NCBI GenBank assembly: GCA_033239005.1
Contig: BSQZ01000100.1
Span: 776,001 to 840,000, forward strand
Length of the DNA stretch: 64,000 nucleotides
DNA from: Lamellibrachia satsuma
Lineage: Eukaryota; Annelida; Polychaeta; Sabellida; Siboglinidae
Reading direction: 5' to 3'
Position numbers and translations under genes: made by a program. The notes beneath the pieces were generated by a model that saw only the letters and a program-made list of their open reading frames with translations, ran no database searches and had not been told where the DNA came from. Below, in pieces: positions 22,171 to 41,466 of the stretch; position 1 is the first letter of the stretch, and the number at the start of each line of letters is the position of its first letter.

Positions 22171-22752
22171 TGGTAACTGGCACAATGCAATTATATACCT
22201 TGTGTCTAGCAGTTGTATTGACCATTGTTGTAAATTATTATCGTCAAACATCAACGTCTGATTTTGAACAGGTTGGAATATTAAAAAACACATTATTCAG
22301 ATTACGTGTTCTTGGCATGCCGCTGATGCCATATTGACCCGTGTGACACTGACGCCTGTTGCTGGTGATGTTGCTGCGCCACCAAGTGGCCCACACCTGG
22401 CTGCAGACTTGTTCCTGCGAGCCTAAGCTCACTTCGGTGTACTACGGGAGTTCTTCATATCGCGCATTCATCTCGGCCATAAAGTGCTGGAACTGCCGGT
22501 AGTTTAGACAGCGAGAGCGAACATAGTTTAGTCTTGACGACGACCCTTATTACGTTCTGCATTTTCATCGACTTGCCACACGGGCTTTCCCGTTGGATGA
22601 TGGAGTATGCCTTGAAGAGCTTTGCTTGGCACCTCCTTAGTCTTGAACCTTTTCCATCAGCGTACAACTCCGTTCGCCATTTCGCTGGCAGGCGACGAAC
22701 GTTAGTCAAAACAACACATTATCACTTAAACACAAATAAGGTAGTAGGGTAA

Positions 22753-22769
22753 CCTGGGGCAACACGGTC
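22753..22769 (+). repeat. 17-bp inverted repeat, left copy
   Basis: CCTGGGGCAACACGGTC here is matched at 16 of 17 positions by the reverse complement of 34871-34887 (GACCGTGTTACCCCAGG). Related GGGGCAAGACGGTCC motifs occur at 23104-23145 and 34892-34930. This may mark a further element between the hAT-like and pogo-like layers, but the arrangement is not symmetrical. Confidence 0.4.
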
Positions 22770-24114
22770 TCTGGTGATAAAACGGCCCTCGCCACTTACT
22801 CAAAATATATAACTCTGAACGTTCCAAATCTGGTGCAAAATTAAGCTAATTCTATCTGATACCCGCCCGAAAGTTCAGCAACATGAGACAGACGTAATTA
22901 AATAAGTGTGTTTTTAAGCTTTTATATGCATTGATCTAATATTTTGCCAATAGTAAAATGGTGAAACTCACCATACAACGGTGTGGAATCATGGACTCAA
23001 TTGGTGACATGATAATATTATTAATCAGTTGACAGATCAAACAATACAAAATGTGGAATAGCATGTTGTGCTTTGTATACATCTTATTAAGACACACCTC
23101 TCTGGGGCAAGACAGTCCCCATGCATATGGGGCAAGACGGTCCCTATGTCTTATCCCACACTCACATCGTCACACTTTGTCAAATGTATTACACATGTCC
23201 AATTATGTTTAATACATTGAATATAATACGAACATTGCATAATTTACGTTCTGCTAGCCCGTAGGCTGTAATTATGATGGAATATCACTAAACCAATATT
23301 ACATTATGTATAAATTGCAAGGTATGCATTATATGTTAACTCCCATTTAAATTTAACAACCATAATGGCCTGATATATTACTATCATACCATTTGTATAT
23401 AATATACATTTTAATTTCAGGCATTAGTTCATTCATACAGTCGAGCCTCGTTATAACGCGGTAGTCGGGGTCCACGACTTCGGACAGAGCTATACGCGAG
23501 GCGCGTTTGGTGTTATCATATCCGCCACCAGAGAGCTACTAAACAACAGCGATCGCCGCCAGCTGCACCAAGCCCAAGAACGCTGTCGAAGCCATGTGTG
23601 CTTGCAGCACTGTCTTATACGCCAATATGCAGTTTATGGAACTTATTAAACGAGAGTAGTTAGTGGAAGTTTCTGAATACGCCAATCCGGCACCCATGTG
23701 CATGAACGACTTCCGGTTGCGCGCGCAGCCAATCAGAGCGCCCCCTAGCGACTGGAGCTAACCCTAACTGTCTAGAGCGCCCACTGGCGACTGAATTTAA
23801 TATTATTTTTTTTAAATTATTTTTTTTATTATTATTTTTTATTTTATTTTAACTACGCGCGCAGCCTCACAACCTTCTGGGTAGCCCGAGCGCCCCCTGG
23901 TCCGTAACCCTATCCATAACCATAGAGCGTCCCCATTGGCAAGCCGTTACAACGAAGCAATAGAAAAGCTACGCAATATTGTCCACAAACGTTAGACAGA
24001 GGACTCTGAAGTACCTTGCTATTATCATTAACAGGGTCATTAATAACTGAGATCAAAGGACCTAACGAGGAGACGAGAAACTAACAAAACACGATATCGT
24101 ACTATATTTTCTTT

Positions 24115-24470
24115 ATATGTAAATATTTAAAAATAATGCGCTCTTACACTTTATCCATAACTCCTACAGTTTACCCATAATTCCTATAATTTACCCATAA
24201 TTCTCCTATTGAATCAGAGTACAAGGACATTTTATTAAATATTTGAAAATAATGACACAATATCGTCCACAAACGTTAGACAGAGGACTCTAAAGTCTCT
24301 TGCCATACGCATATTTTCGTTATATGCCAATATTGTTAAATAGTGCGCTCTTACACTTTACCCATAACTCCTACAGTTTACCCATAATTCCTACAATTTA
24401 CCCATAATTCCTACAATTTACCCATAATTCCTACAATTTACCCATAATTCCTACAATTTACCCAGCACAC
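24115..24470 (+). repeat. 20-bp array (CCCATAATTCCTACAATTTA), left arm
   Basis: Two blocks of the 20-bp unit. The same unit is inverted at 33020-33545 and occurs again outside the element at 49015-49175. Confidence 0.9.
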
Positions 24471-24539
24471 ATATGTAGTGAAGTGTGTTTGTTCGTTCAC
24501 CTAGCTATAAAAAGAACGGGACTTTAGTTTCAACAGTCA

Positions 24540-27130
<2,591 letters not shown>

Positions 27131-27420
27131 ACACTCTCAGAATACAAAATCACACAATTTCGCACAACTTCACACAACGTTGCACAACATTACACAACTT
27201 CACACAACGTCGCACAACTTCGCACAACTTCACACAACTTCAAACAACTTCAAACAATTTCTGGCGAACAAACTAACAAAATGACACCATCTCAGCATAC
27301 ATTTATTTATTTTATGATAATGTTTCCATCCTGCTTTGCTGTTTCTCACCATCTCAGCATACATTTATTTATTTTATGGGCGTGCGATTACACACCTTTC
27401 CTGTAATGTCAGTGTCAGTG
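27131..27420. repeat. central spacer: 10-bp CAACTTCACA array and 62-bp-unit fragment
   Basis: About 12 copies of a CAACTTCACA-like decamer (27145-27250), then CTCAGCATACATTTATTTAT-type sequence identical in kind to the array in the small foldback at 2225-2910. This is the only clearly non-palindromic part of the element. Confidence 0.8.
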
Positions 27421-27429
27421 GGTTAATGT

Positions 27430-30111
27430 GGTTCAGTGATTATTATTATGTATTCTAGTTGTTTACTGTGGGTACAGTGAATATGTATTCTAGTTTTGTA
27501 CTCTGGGTATAGTGACTATATATTCTAGCTGTGTACTGTGGGTACAATGTCTATGTATGCTAGCTGTGTACTGTGTGTACAGTGACTATGTATTCTAGCT
27601 GCATACTTTGGGTACAGTGAATATGTATTATAGCTGTGTACTTTGTTTACAGTGACTAAGTATTATAGCTGTGTAATGTGGGTACAGTGACTATGTACTC
27701 TAGCTGAGTACTGTGGGTACAGTGACTATGTAATTTAGCTGTTTACTCTGGATACAGTGACTATGTATTCTAGATGTTTCATGGGGATACAGTGACTTTA
27801 TACGTGTACTGTGGGTACAGTAACTATGTATTCTAGCTATGCACTGTGGGTACAGTGACTATATACTGTAGCTGTTTACTCTGGGTCCAGTAACAATGTA
27901 TTCTAGACCTGTACTGTGGTTACATTGATTATGTATTCTAGCCGTGTACTATGGTTGCTGTGATTATTTATTCTAAATGTGTACTGTGGGTACCGTGACT
28001 ATGTATTCTAGTTGTGTACTGTGGGTATAGTGACTACATATTCTAGCTGTGTACTGTGGAAACAGTGAATATGAATATTTTAGCTGTGTCCTGTGTACAG
28101 TAGTTCTGTACTGTGGGTACTGTGAATATGTATTCTAGCCGTGTACTGTGGGTACAGTAACTATATACTGTAGCTGTGTACTATGTACTCTCGATGTGTA
28201 CTGTGGGTACAGTGACTAGGTATTGTAGCTGTGTACTGTGGGTACAGTAACTATGTATTCTAGCTATGCACTGTGGGTACAGTGACTATATACTGTAGCT
28301 GTGTACTCTGGGTCCAGTGACAATGTATTCTAGCCCTGTACTGTGGTTACATTGATTATGTCTTCTAGCCGTGTACTATGGTTGCTGTGATTATTTATTC
28401 TAAATGTGTACTGTGGGTACCGTGACTATGTATTCTAGTTGTGTACTGTGGGTATAGTGACTACATATTCTAGCTGTGTACTGTGGGTACAGTGAATATG
28501 TAATCTAGTTGTGTACTATGGATACAGTGAATATGAATTTTAGCTGTGTCCTGTGAACAGTAGGTATAGTAACTATGTATTACAGCTGTGCACTCTGGAT
28601 ACAGTGACTATGTATTCTAGCTGTGTACTGTGGGTAAAGTGTCTAAGTACTGTAGCGGTGTACTGTGGTACAGTAACTATGCATTCTAGCTGTGTACTAT
28701 GGGTTCAGCAACAATGTTCTGTAGCTGTGTACTGTGGGTACAGTAATAGTGTACTTTAGCTGTGTACTCTGGATATAGTGACTATGTTTGCTAGCTGTGT
28801 ACTGTGGGTATAGTTACTATGTACTGTAGCTGAGTACTCTGGGTACAGCAACTATATATTATTTCTGTATATTGTGGGTACAGTTACTTTGTTTTCTAGC
28901 TGTACACTGTGGGTAAAGTGACTATGTATTCTAGCCGTGTACTGTGTGTATAGTGACAATGAATTCTAGTTGTGTTCTGTGGGAACAGTGATTATGTATT
29001 TTAGTTGTGTACTCTGGGTACAGTAAATATGTATTTTAGATGTGTACTGTGGGTACAGTAACTATGTAATTTAGCAGTGTACTCTGGATACAGTGACTAT
29101 GTATTCTAGCTGTGTACTGTGGGACAGTGACTATGTATTATAGCTCTGCAATGTGGGTACAGTGAATATGTATTTTATTTGTGTACTGTGGGTATAGTGA
29201 ATATGTAATAAAGTTGAGTACTGTGGGAACAGTTACTATGTATTCTAACTGTGTACTGTGGGTACAATGTCTATGTATGCTAGCTGTGTACTGTGTACAG
29301 TGACTATATATTCTAGCTGTGTACTTTGGGTACAGTGAATATGTATTATAGCTGTGTACTCTGTGTACAGTGACTAAGTATTATAGCTGTGTAATGTGTT
29401 ACAGTGACTATGTACTCTAGCTGAGTACTGTTGGTACAGTGACTATGTAATTTAGCTGTGTACTCTGGATACAGTGACTATGTATTCTAGATGTGCACTG
29501 GGGATACAGTGACTTTATACTGTAGCTGTGTACTCGGGGTCCAGTGACAATGCATTCTAGCCATGTACTGTGGTTACATTGATTATGTATTCTAGCTGTG
29601 AACTGTGGCTATTGTGATTATGTAATCTAGCTGACTACTGTGGGTACAGTGACTAAATATTCTAGCTATGTACTGTGTGTACAGTGAATATACATTCTAG
29701 CTGTGTACTGTGGGTTGAGTGACTATGTATTTTAGTAGTGTACTGTGGATACAGTGACTACGAATTGTAGCGGTATACTGTGGGTACAGTGAATATGCAT
29801 TCTTGCTGTGTATTGTGGGTACAATGACTATGTTTTCTAGTTGTGTACTTTGTGTACAGTAAATATGTATTCTAACTGCATACTGTGGGTACAGTGACTA
29901 TGTATTCTAGTTGTGTACTCTGGGTATAGTGACTATGTATTCTAGCTCTGTACTGTGGATAAATTGACTACGAATTGTAGCTGAGTACTATATACTGAGG
30001 GTATAGTGACTATGAATTCTAGCTGTGTATTGTTGGTGCAGTGAATATATATTCTATCAATGTACTGTATATACAGTCGCTATGTACTGTAGCTGTGTAC
30101 TGTGCATACAG

Positions 30112-30112
<1 letters not shown>
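27430..30112 (-). repeat. 35-bp minisatellite, right arm inner block
   Basis: Reverse-complement orientation (GTGTACTGTGGGTACAGTGA, CTATGTATTCTAGCT). Contains higher-order duplication: the 27835-28060 and 28255-28480 stretches match closely. Confidence 0.95.
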
Positions 30113-32955
<2,843 letters not shown>

Positions 32956-33019
32956 AACTAAAGTCCCGTTCTTTTTATAGCAAGGTGAACGAACAAACAC
33001 ACTTCACTACATATGTGTG

Positions 33020-33545
33020 CTGGGTAAATTGTAGGAATTATGGGTAAATTGTAGGAATTATGGGTAAATTGTAGGAATTATGGGTAAACTGTAGGAGTTA
33101 TGGGTAAAGTGTAAGAGCGCACTATTTAACAATATTGACATATAACAAAAATATGCGTATGGCAAGAGACTTTAGAGTCCTCTGTCTAACGTTTGTGGAC
33201 GATATTGTGTCATTATTTTCAAATATTTAATAAAATGTCCTTGTACTCTTATTCAATAGGAGTATTATGGGTAAATTGTAGGAATTATGGGTAAACTGTA
33301 GGAGGTATGGGTAAAATGTAAGAGCGCACTATTTAACAATAATTATTGACATATAACGAAAATATGCGTATGGCAAGAGACTTTAGAGTCCTCTGTCTAA
33401 CGTTTGTGGACGATATTGTGTCATTATTTTCAAAAAAAAAAAAAAAAAAATTTATAAAATGTCCTTGTACTCTTATTCAATAGGAGAATTATGGGTAAAT
33501 TGTAGGAATTATGGGTAAACTGTAGGAGTTATGGATAAAGTGTAA
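33020..33545 (-). repeat. 20-bp array (TAAATTGTAGGAATTATGGG), right arm
   Basis: Reverse complement of 24115-24470. Here the block with the intervening AATATGCGTATGGCAAGAGA segment is itself duplicated (33090-33300 and 33310-33540). Confidence 0.9.
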
Positions 33546-33861
33546 GAGCGCATTATTTTTAAATATTTACATATAAAGAAAATATAGTACGATATCGTGT
33601 TTTGTTAGTTTCTCGTCTCCTCGTTAGGTCCTTTGATCTCAGTTATTAATCACCCTGTTAATGATAATAGCAAGAGACTTCAGAGTCCTCTGTCTAACGT
33701 TTGTGGACAATATTGCGTAGCTTTTCTATTGCTTCGTTGTAACGGCTTGCCAATGGGGACGCTCTAGGATTATGGATAGGGTTACGGACCAGGGGGCGCT
33801 CGGGCTACCCAGAAGGTTGTGAGGCTGCGCGCGCAGTTAAAATTCAAATTAAAATAAATAA

Positions 33862-33862
33862 A

Positions 33863-33912
<50 letters not shown>
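33862..33912. repeat. (AT)n microsatellite near right end of the foldback
   Basis: Present only in the right arm; the left arm has a T-rich stretch at the equivalent place. Confidence 0.9.
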
Positions 33913-33914
<2 letters not shown>

Positions 33915-35289
33915 TAATAATAATAAAAAATTAAAAAATAAAAAATTATAAAATAAAATAATAATAATACTATTTAATTCAGTCGCCAGGGGGCGCTCTA
34001 GACGGTTAGGGTAAGCTTCAGTCGCTAGGGGCGCTCTGATTGGCTGCGCGCGCAACCGGAAGTCGTTCATGCACATGGGTGCCGGATTGGCGTATTCAGA
34101 AACTTCCACTAACTACTAACGAGTATACTAGCATCAACGTGTATTATTTTTAAATGTCACACACTCTTGACTCTTGAACTGAATAAAACACATGTACGTA
34201 AACTGTTATGGAATAGACCTACTACGATGATGATGTACTGGACCAATAGGCCTACGAATCGAAAATAATAACCTGGACTTGAGCATCCGAAAACGTATAA
34301 ATTATGATTTGACAAACGTAGTATGTAAGCTGACCAAAAACAGAAAACGACAATAGGTAGAATTAGTAATTGTCTCACTTCATCTTTCAACTGATCTCGA
34401 CCGAAGCATAAATTTATTACGGACCACTTAACATCGATTCATCACTTCACGTGCGGATGACGAATTCGTATTTTCGCGCACCGGTAGAGCCTTGGGTTAG
34501 GAATTTGACATGTTGGTCGCGAAAACGATTAAATTTACGATATAATGGAAGGATGTAATTTCACCGAAATGTTATGTTGGCATTGCATACTATATGCATT
34601 TAAAACTGTTTATCTGATTCTTACGCGAGGTGTATTTGTGAATCTCGATTGCAATTTACAAACCATCGAAGCGAAGCGAGCGACAGCGATTGATGTCTGC
34701 GGTAATACAAAACAAACAACACGTTGATACTCATTCACTGACATTGTTCGCCTAATGTTTCTTGAGAATTGTCAAAGCAATTCGGGGTCCACGAACGACC
34801 GCGTTATATCCGAATCCGGGTAATAACGAGGCGCGACTGTATAACTAAAAACCACGGGGAGGGGGTTATAGACCGTGTTACCCCAGGTAGAGGACCGTCT
34901 TGCTCCAAGGATGGGGCAAGATGGTTTTTTGAGATATTTATTATTTTTCAAATGCAACTTAGTTAGGTTGTTTATATACTGAAAATAGTTTTCCAATGGA
35001 TAACGCACAGATCTGTACACAATGTGAACACATTAAATACAAGCTAAAGTTGTTTAATGGTGCGTTCCTTAGGAGGGCCGCGCTGCATACTTTAATGTCT
35101 GCATACGCAAAAGTTAATTCATTAAATATTAAAGGAAGTAAAAATACATATTTGGTATATTATTATGTTCATCACGTGGACATGTTATTTTGTATACCAA
35201 TGTGGCAGGGCTGAGCCGCATTTTGCAAAATATCGTTGTCAGTCCGCGGGCCGCATGAAATAGCTACGCGGGCCGCAGGTTGCCGACTC

Positions 35290-35545
<256 letters not shown>

Positions 35546-35554
35546 CTCATGTAG

Positions 35555-35676
<122 letters not shown>

Positions 35677-36434
35677 GATGGGGTGAGAGAAGGAGGGAAG
35701 AGGGACGGACAGAGGCAGGGAGGGAGGGACGGAAGGAAGGAGAGAAGGAGTGAGGGATGGAGAGGGAGAGCGAGTGAGGGAAGGAGGGAGGGAGATATGG
35801 ACGTACGGACGTACGGGCGGGGAGACACAGGAAGGAGGGATGGAGGGAGGGAGGGAGGGACGGACGGACGAGGGAGGGTGGGAGGGTGGGAGGGAGGGAA
35901 TGAGGGACGGGGTGAGAGAGGGAGGGAGGAAGGGAAGAAGGGGCGGACGGACGAGGGAGGAAGGGATTGAAGAGGGAGGGTGGGAGAGATATAGGGAGTG
36001 AGGAAGGAAGGAGGAGAAGAAGAGGGAGGGACGGGCGGTCGGATGGACGATGGAGGGAAGGGAAGAGGGAGTGAGGGAGGGGAGGGAGGGGAGGGAGGGG
36101 GAGACAGGGATGGAGATATGAACGAAGGGACGGACGGACGAAAGGGAGGGTAGGAGGGAGGGAGTGAGGGAGAGAGAGACGGACGGACGGAAGTACAGAG
36201 GGAGGGAGTGGCGGAGGACGGAGGGTGTGAGGGAGGGAGGGAGGGACGGAGGGACGAGGGAGGGAAGGTGGGATGAAGGGAGGAAGGGAGGGAGGGATGG
36301 AGGGTTAGAAGGAGAAAGGGAGAAACGGACGGACGGACGGACGGACGGACGGACGGACGGACGGACGGACGGACGGACGGACGGACGGACGGACGGACGG
36401 ACGGACGGACGGACGGACGGACGGACGGACGGAC
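35677..36434. repeat. GGGA/GGAC purine-rich satellite with (GGAC)n block
   Basis: Purine-rich plus strand; 36326-36433 is an almost perfect GGAC tetranucleotide run. The long proline-serine-arginine minus frames are low-complexity artefacts. Similar in kind to 11034-11555. Confidence 0.95.
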
Positions 36435-36756
36435 CGACGGACACAAAATAGTCGAAATATCGTGATCGTTTATGGGGTTCTTGAAGACCCGCCAACTGTG
36501 AGGGGGAAACGACAGATAGAATCATCGCCGTGGGGCCTTTCAACATGAGGTTGTTGAATCACGAAGTATGCTGTGAGTAGAATTGGACGGCAAGTTAATT
36601 TGCCGAAGTAGCTATGACTGGAACGTTATACGGCACTTGAGGTTGCGGAACGCAAAAGTTGAAGTCAGTACGGCTGGCAAAATTTTGACGGTGAACGTTT
36701 ATGTCATGGTCGTTTGATGACACGAACAAAATGACTTACAAGAGATGATAGCTTGT

Positions 36757-37985
36757 GGAGTCAGACCACAGTTGAGAATTGCATTGGTGGCCAAGTTAAC
36801 GTTTTGTCTGATTATAATAAAAAGTGACCACTAAAAATTCTGAAACTTTTTCAGGAACTGCCATCATCTCAATGACATGCTGACCAAGTTTTATCAAAAT
36901 CACATACCTCCAGCTCTTTTAAAACGCCCCGACGTGCGATGCCCATAAATTTTCACAAAAATAGCCATGTATTCATGCGCTCACGTGGCCCATAGCAGAA
37001 AAATTCCCATAAATCCCTCCGCCTGTTAAACTCTCAAAAAATGCGCCATTTCACAACCAATAGCTTCTATAAACAAACCTGTGAATATGCCTGCTCAATT
37101 GCACTTATGTCACATAATATAAATTATTTAAATTCACATATCGCAATTTAATACGCCCTACATTCGTCTTACCCCAAAATTATAGGGAATTTTTTTGTTT
37201 GAGAAAGTGTCAAATTTTATATCAAGTTGCGGCACAATGTATATGTAGACACATTATGGAACACTCCTGCTTGTCAAGTCATTATTATTTGTTTGACAGC
37301 CAAGTCTAAACAATGCTTTGTCCGTATTATTAGCTGAAAACCAGTCACATAATTTAATTATAGGTCGAATTTGACACTTGATAAATCATAGGTCATGTAC
37401 ACTAGATTTACATAGCACTGTGAACCAATGAAGCCTGCTTACTATCCCTTTGAATATACTAATGAATTTATTTTTAAATTAGTATTCACATAATTGCTTG
37501 ATTTTAAACCAAACATGGCATAACTTTGTAAGAAAATTTGACATTTTTCACATTTAACAGGATTTAGGGTAAATTCCAATGTGTCAGGTTTGTCAAATGT
37601 TATTGTTTATGTGACTGCTTTCATACTTCTAGTTGATAAGATACAAGGCGAACGGCTTGATTTCGATATGCCACCATAATAGGGTATCACATGACCTGAT
37701 GCCAGTCGCAGCCAGATTTGAAAATGCTGATCTACGCAGTGCTTCCAGTGGGTGTGACACAACCAAAATACAACTATTATGTCCAAATTTATTACACAAT
37801 GTTGCTAACGCACTGGGCCACAACATAAATATCACCAATGACTGCTCTAGTCCAAAATGGCTACCTGTTCCGTCACATACTTGTGTCATACCCCCTAATT
37901 TTCGCAAACTTTCATTTTGGCATCCGATCTCTACCATGATGTTCGTGATTGCTACTGCTGTCTGCCTTTTCCAAGCAAACTGTTC
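36757..37985. mobile_element. TIR element (long form), copy 2, truncated on the right
   Basis: Starts GGAGTCAGACCACAGTTGA. After the short-form part it continues with the same extra 0.8 kb as the complete long copy at 40156-41426 (GGAACACTCC, GCTGAAAACCAGTCACATAA, TTTGAAAATGCTGATCTAC, TGCCTTTTCCAAGCAAACTG). The terminal inverted repeat on the right is missing, and the internal right-end copy is reduced to CTTACCCC near 37169. Confidence 0.75.
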
Positions 37986-38055
37986 ACTTTTCCTATCAAG
38001 TTGTGCCTATGGGAATGATTATTTATTTTGTAAGCCACTTCAGAGTTATGGTTAG
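37633..38055 (+). other. open frame inside the long TIR element
   Basis: A 140-codon plus frame. The long copy at 41053-41346 keeps a related 97-codon frame with the same start region (HHxxVSHDxxPxAARFENAD, then SSGCDTT), but both are interrupted differently. No family recognised. It might be a remnant of an element-encoded protein or chance. Confidence 0.25.
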
Positions 38056-38132
38056 CTAGGGATGGGGTTAGCTAGAGATGGGGTTAGCCAGGGATGTGGT
38101 TAGCTAGAGGTGGGGTTAGCTACGGTTAGGGT
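38044..38132 (+). repeat. 16-bp tandem repeat, about 5 units
   Basis: GGTTAGCTAGGGATGG repeated with small changes. Confidence 0.85.
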
Positions 38133-38813
38133 TGCAAAGTACTGCACACAACATGAAATTGGTATTGATATGTGGTGAATAGACATTTTGGAAAGGCAAC
38201 AGTTATTGTTGATATTAAACATTGCTTATTGTAGACTTTTAGCTTATCACAAGCTCTATAATGCTATTTTAGCATATGAAAAATAAACAAATTGTATTTA
38301 TTAGCAATGAAATATCATATTAAACATCAAATTGCGCAATATATCAGCTCGTGCACATCAGACGTTATAGTACAAAACTAAAATGTACATTTATTTGACG
38401 TGTTTTATATTTAGTAGATCGGTTATAGGACACCTCCTAAGGGAGACTGTTAAACAGTTTAAATAGTAGCGGCGTTTAACCAGTAATGATCTTGTTGACT
38501 AGATGGAATCAATAACATATATATATAATAATATAATATTATCCAGTCTGACACCGACAATTGTCTAAGTCAAACACACACAACATGGGAGAGGTTAGCA
38601 ACGTTTTTATTTATTTATTTATTTTCAAAAATATGAACCCTAATTATATTATCAGAATTGTAAATTATAAAAATTATAAGAAATTTGTTATAACAAACTA
38701 ATAATGTCTTCTAAATTACGTGTAATATCCACAATTAAGCTAATAACAACGACCAAAACATAAGCATATAAACATTTTATAACCGTGTTTGTGACCCCGA
38801 CTTCCGTCTATTT

Positions 38814-39265
38814 GGAGTCAGACCACAATTGAGAATTGCATTGGTGGCCATGTTAACGTTTTGTCTGATTATAAGAAAACGTGATCACTAAAAATTCTGA
38901 AACTTTTTCATAGCAACTGCCATCATCTCAATGGCATGCTGATCAAGTTTTATCAAAATCAATTACCTCCAGCTCTTTTAAAACGCCCCGACGTGCGATG
39001 CCCATCAATTTTGACAAAAATAGCCATGTATTCATGCGCCCACGTGGCCCATAGCAGAAAAATTCCCATAAATCCCTCCGCCTGTTAAGCTCCCAAAAAA
39101 ATGCGCCATTTCACAGCCAATAGCTTCTACAAACAAACCTGTGAATAAGCCTGCTTAATTGCACTTATGTCACATAATATAAATTATTTAAATTCACATA
39201 TCGCAATTTAATACGCCCTACATTCGTTTGAAACAATAAACAAGAAGCCAACTGTGGTCTTACCC
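38814..39265. mobile_element. TIR element (short form), copy 3
   Basis: Left end GGAGTCAGACCACAATTGA; right end CCAACTGTGGTCTTACCC. Flanks are ATTT and ATTG, an imperfect 4-bp duplication. Between 38133 and 38813 nothing is recognised. Confidence 0.75.
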
Positions 39266-40140
39266 ATTGTGCTTCGAACACCGGTACTTATTCGGCTCAT
39301 TTATCACCCATGAGGGTCGGGTGGCCGGGTTCATTCGCCTGGAGTCTCTCACAAGTGTACACGTGAGAGCTAAACGTATTTTCGAGGCGGCTTGTGAAAC
39401 ATCGAGCTTAGACGGACCGAGCCGAAATATCTAGTGCTGATGCGGTTCGCTGAACACCGGCTGTGATAAAAGAAAGGCTGTCGCATTGATCCGCCGCCTG
39501 TCGAGATAAGGCCGACGCCTGTGGTCTGAGTGCAGAATACGAACTTTGAATACCGGTGATTCAGTCGAGGGTATGCTATGATTTGTGCATTCATTGACTG
39601 ATCTTATCTATATGTTGGTGGGCGGGATGAAAGTTGAATGTATCATGGTGTATCTATTTCGGTGTGCATTTTGGATTCAGCGCAGTTATTTGAGGTACAT
39701 TGGACACGTGTAGCGACGACGGGACACAGCGCGGCTGATTGTCGTATGGCATGTCACGTGCTGGACATGTTGTAGTCAACTGACCTTATTGTAATTAGGC
39801 TGTTCCACTACTATTTCTTGAGTCTAATCCACCTCCCCCACTTCGATGAATCCGCCACTAACTCAATATCATACCTACTGAGGATCAGCAATCACTTTCA
39901 TCACTGGCCGATTCACAGAAGTGGAAATGAATAGACTCACTTTCTGGCTCTCAAGCAGAAGTCCAAGTTCGGCTATTTTCATAGCAAATACGTTTTATTG
40001 CAGCATAGTTATGTTACAATTCAGGCGTTCAATACAATATTCTTCTTTTCCTTTCTTCTTCTCTCCCTCGTCTCCTTCCTTCTCCTCCCTCTCTTTCTAG
40101 TTTCCCCTACTTCTATACACAGACACCTCCTATGAAAAGT
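39266..40140. other. no gene recognised; CG-richer block 39280-39600 and CT-rich tract
   Basis: 39280-39600 is richer in CG and CCGG than its surroundings and is not repeated in this window. A TTCCTTTCTTCTTCTCTCCC tract lies at about 40045-40110. No coding evidence. Confidence 0.35.
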
Positions 40141-40155
40141 ACCCCACCCAGTATG

Positions 40156-41426
40156 GGGGCCAGACAACAGTAGATAATTGCATCGGTGGCCATGTTAACG
40201 TTTTGTCTGAATATAAGAAAACGTGACCATCAAAAATTCTGAAACCTTTTCACAGCAACTGCCATCATCCCACTGACGTGCTCACCAGCTTTTATCAAAA
40301 TCACATACCTCCAGCTCTTTCAAAACGTCCCCACGTGCGATGCCCGTCAATATTTACAAAAATAGCCATGTATTCATGCGCCCACGTGGCCCATAGCAGA
40401 ACAATTCCCATAAATCCCTCCACCAGTTAAACTCTATAAAAAATGCACTGTTTCACAGCCAATAGCTTCTCCAAACAAACCTGTGAATATTCCTGCTCAA
40501 AGGCACTTATGTCACATAATATGAATTTATTAAGTTCCCATTTCACAATTTCATACGCCCTACATTCGTGTGAAACAGTAAACAGGAAGGTCAACTGTGA
40601 TCTTACCCCACACAGAGAAGCTTTTTTCTTGAGAAAGTGCCCAATTTTCTACCACGTTGCGGCATGATGTATATGAAGGCATATTATGGAACACTCCAGC
40701 TTGTCACGTCATTATTATTTGTTTGACGGCCAAATCTAAACAATGCCTTGCCCATAATATTAGCTGAAAACCAGTCACATAATTTAATTATAGGTCGATT
40801 TTGACACTTGATAAATCATAGATCATGTACACTAGATTTCTAGAGCATTGCGACCCAATGAAGCCTGCTTATTGTCTCTTTCAATATACATATGAGTTTA
40901 TTTTCAAATTAATATTTATATAATTGCTTGATTTTTAACCATTTTTTAGAAAAATAAAAATTTGCCACATTAAACAGGATTTCGGGTAAATTCCAATGTG
41001 TCAGACTTGTAAAATGTTATTGTTTATATGACTGCTTACATGCTTATAGTTAATGAGATACAAGGCGAACGACTTGATTTGGATACGCCACCATAAAGGG
41101 GTATCACATGACCAGATACCCATTGCAGCCAGATTTGAAAATGCTGATCTACACAATGCTTCCAGTGGCTGTGACACAACCAATATGCAATTATTCTTTC
41201 CAAATTTGTTACACGATGTTAACAATGCACTGGGCCACATAACATATATCACCAATGAATGTTCTAGTAAAAAATGGCTACCTACTCCCTCACATAGTAG
41301 TGTCATACCCCCTAATTTTGAAAAAAAATTACATTTTGGCATCTGATATGTACCATGCTATTCGTGATTGCTACTGTTGTATGCCTTTTCCAAGCAAACT
41401 GGAAAGGTCAACTGTGGTCTTACCCC
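40156..41426. mobile_element. TIR element (long form), complete, TATG target duplication
   Basis: Left end GGGGCCAGACAACAGTAGA (diverged) and right end TCAACTGTGGTCTTACCCC; TATG flanks at 40152-40155 and 41427-41430. Near 40590-40612 it contains an internal copy of the right end (GTCAACTGTGATCTTACCCC), so bases 40156-40612 alone correspond to the 440-456-bp short form. The following 0.8 kb is shared with 36757-37985. Confidence 0.85.
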
Positions 41427-41466
41427 TATGGCCAGAGCCAGTCTCCCCATCCATCAATCCCCTTCC

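Noticed and set aside
33849..34109. 86-codon minus frame near the foldback right end
   Set aside because: The equivalent region of the left arm does not keep it, and half is AT-tract translation.
39280..39600. rRNA or tRNA fragment in the CG-richer block
   Set aside because: No cloverleaf, no A/B box pair and no recognisable rRNA core motif could be found.
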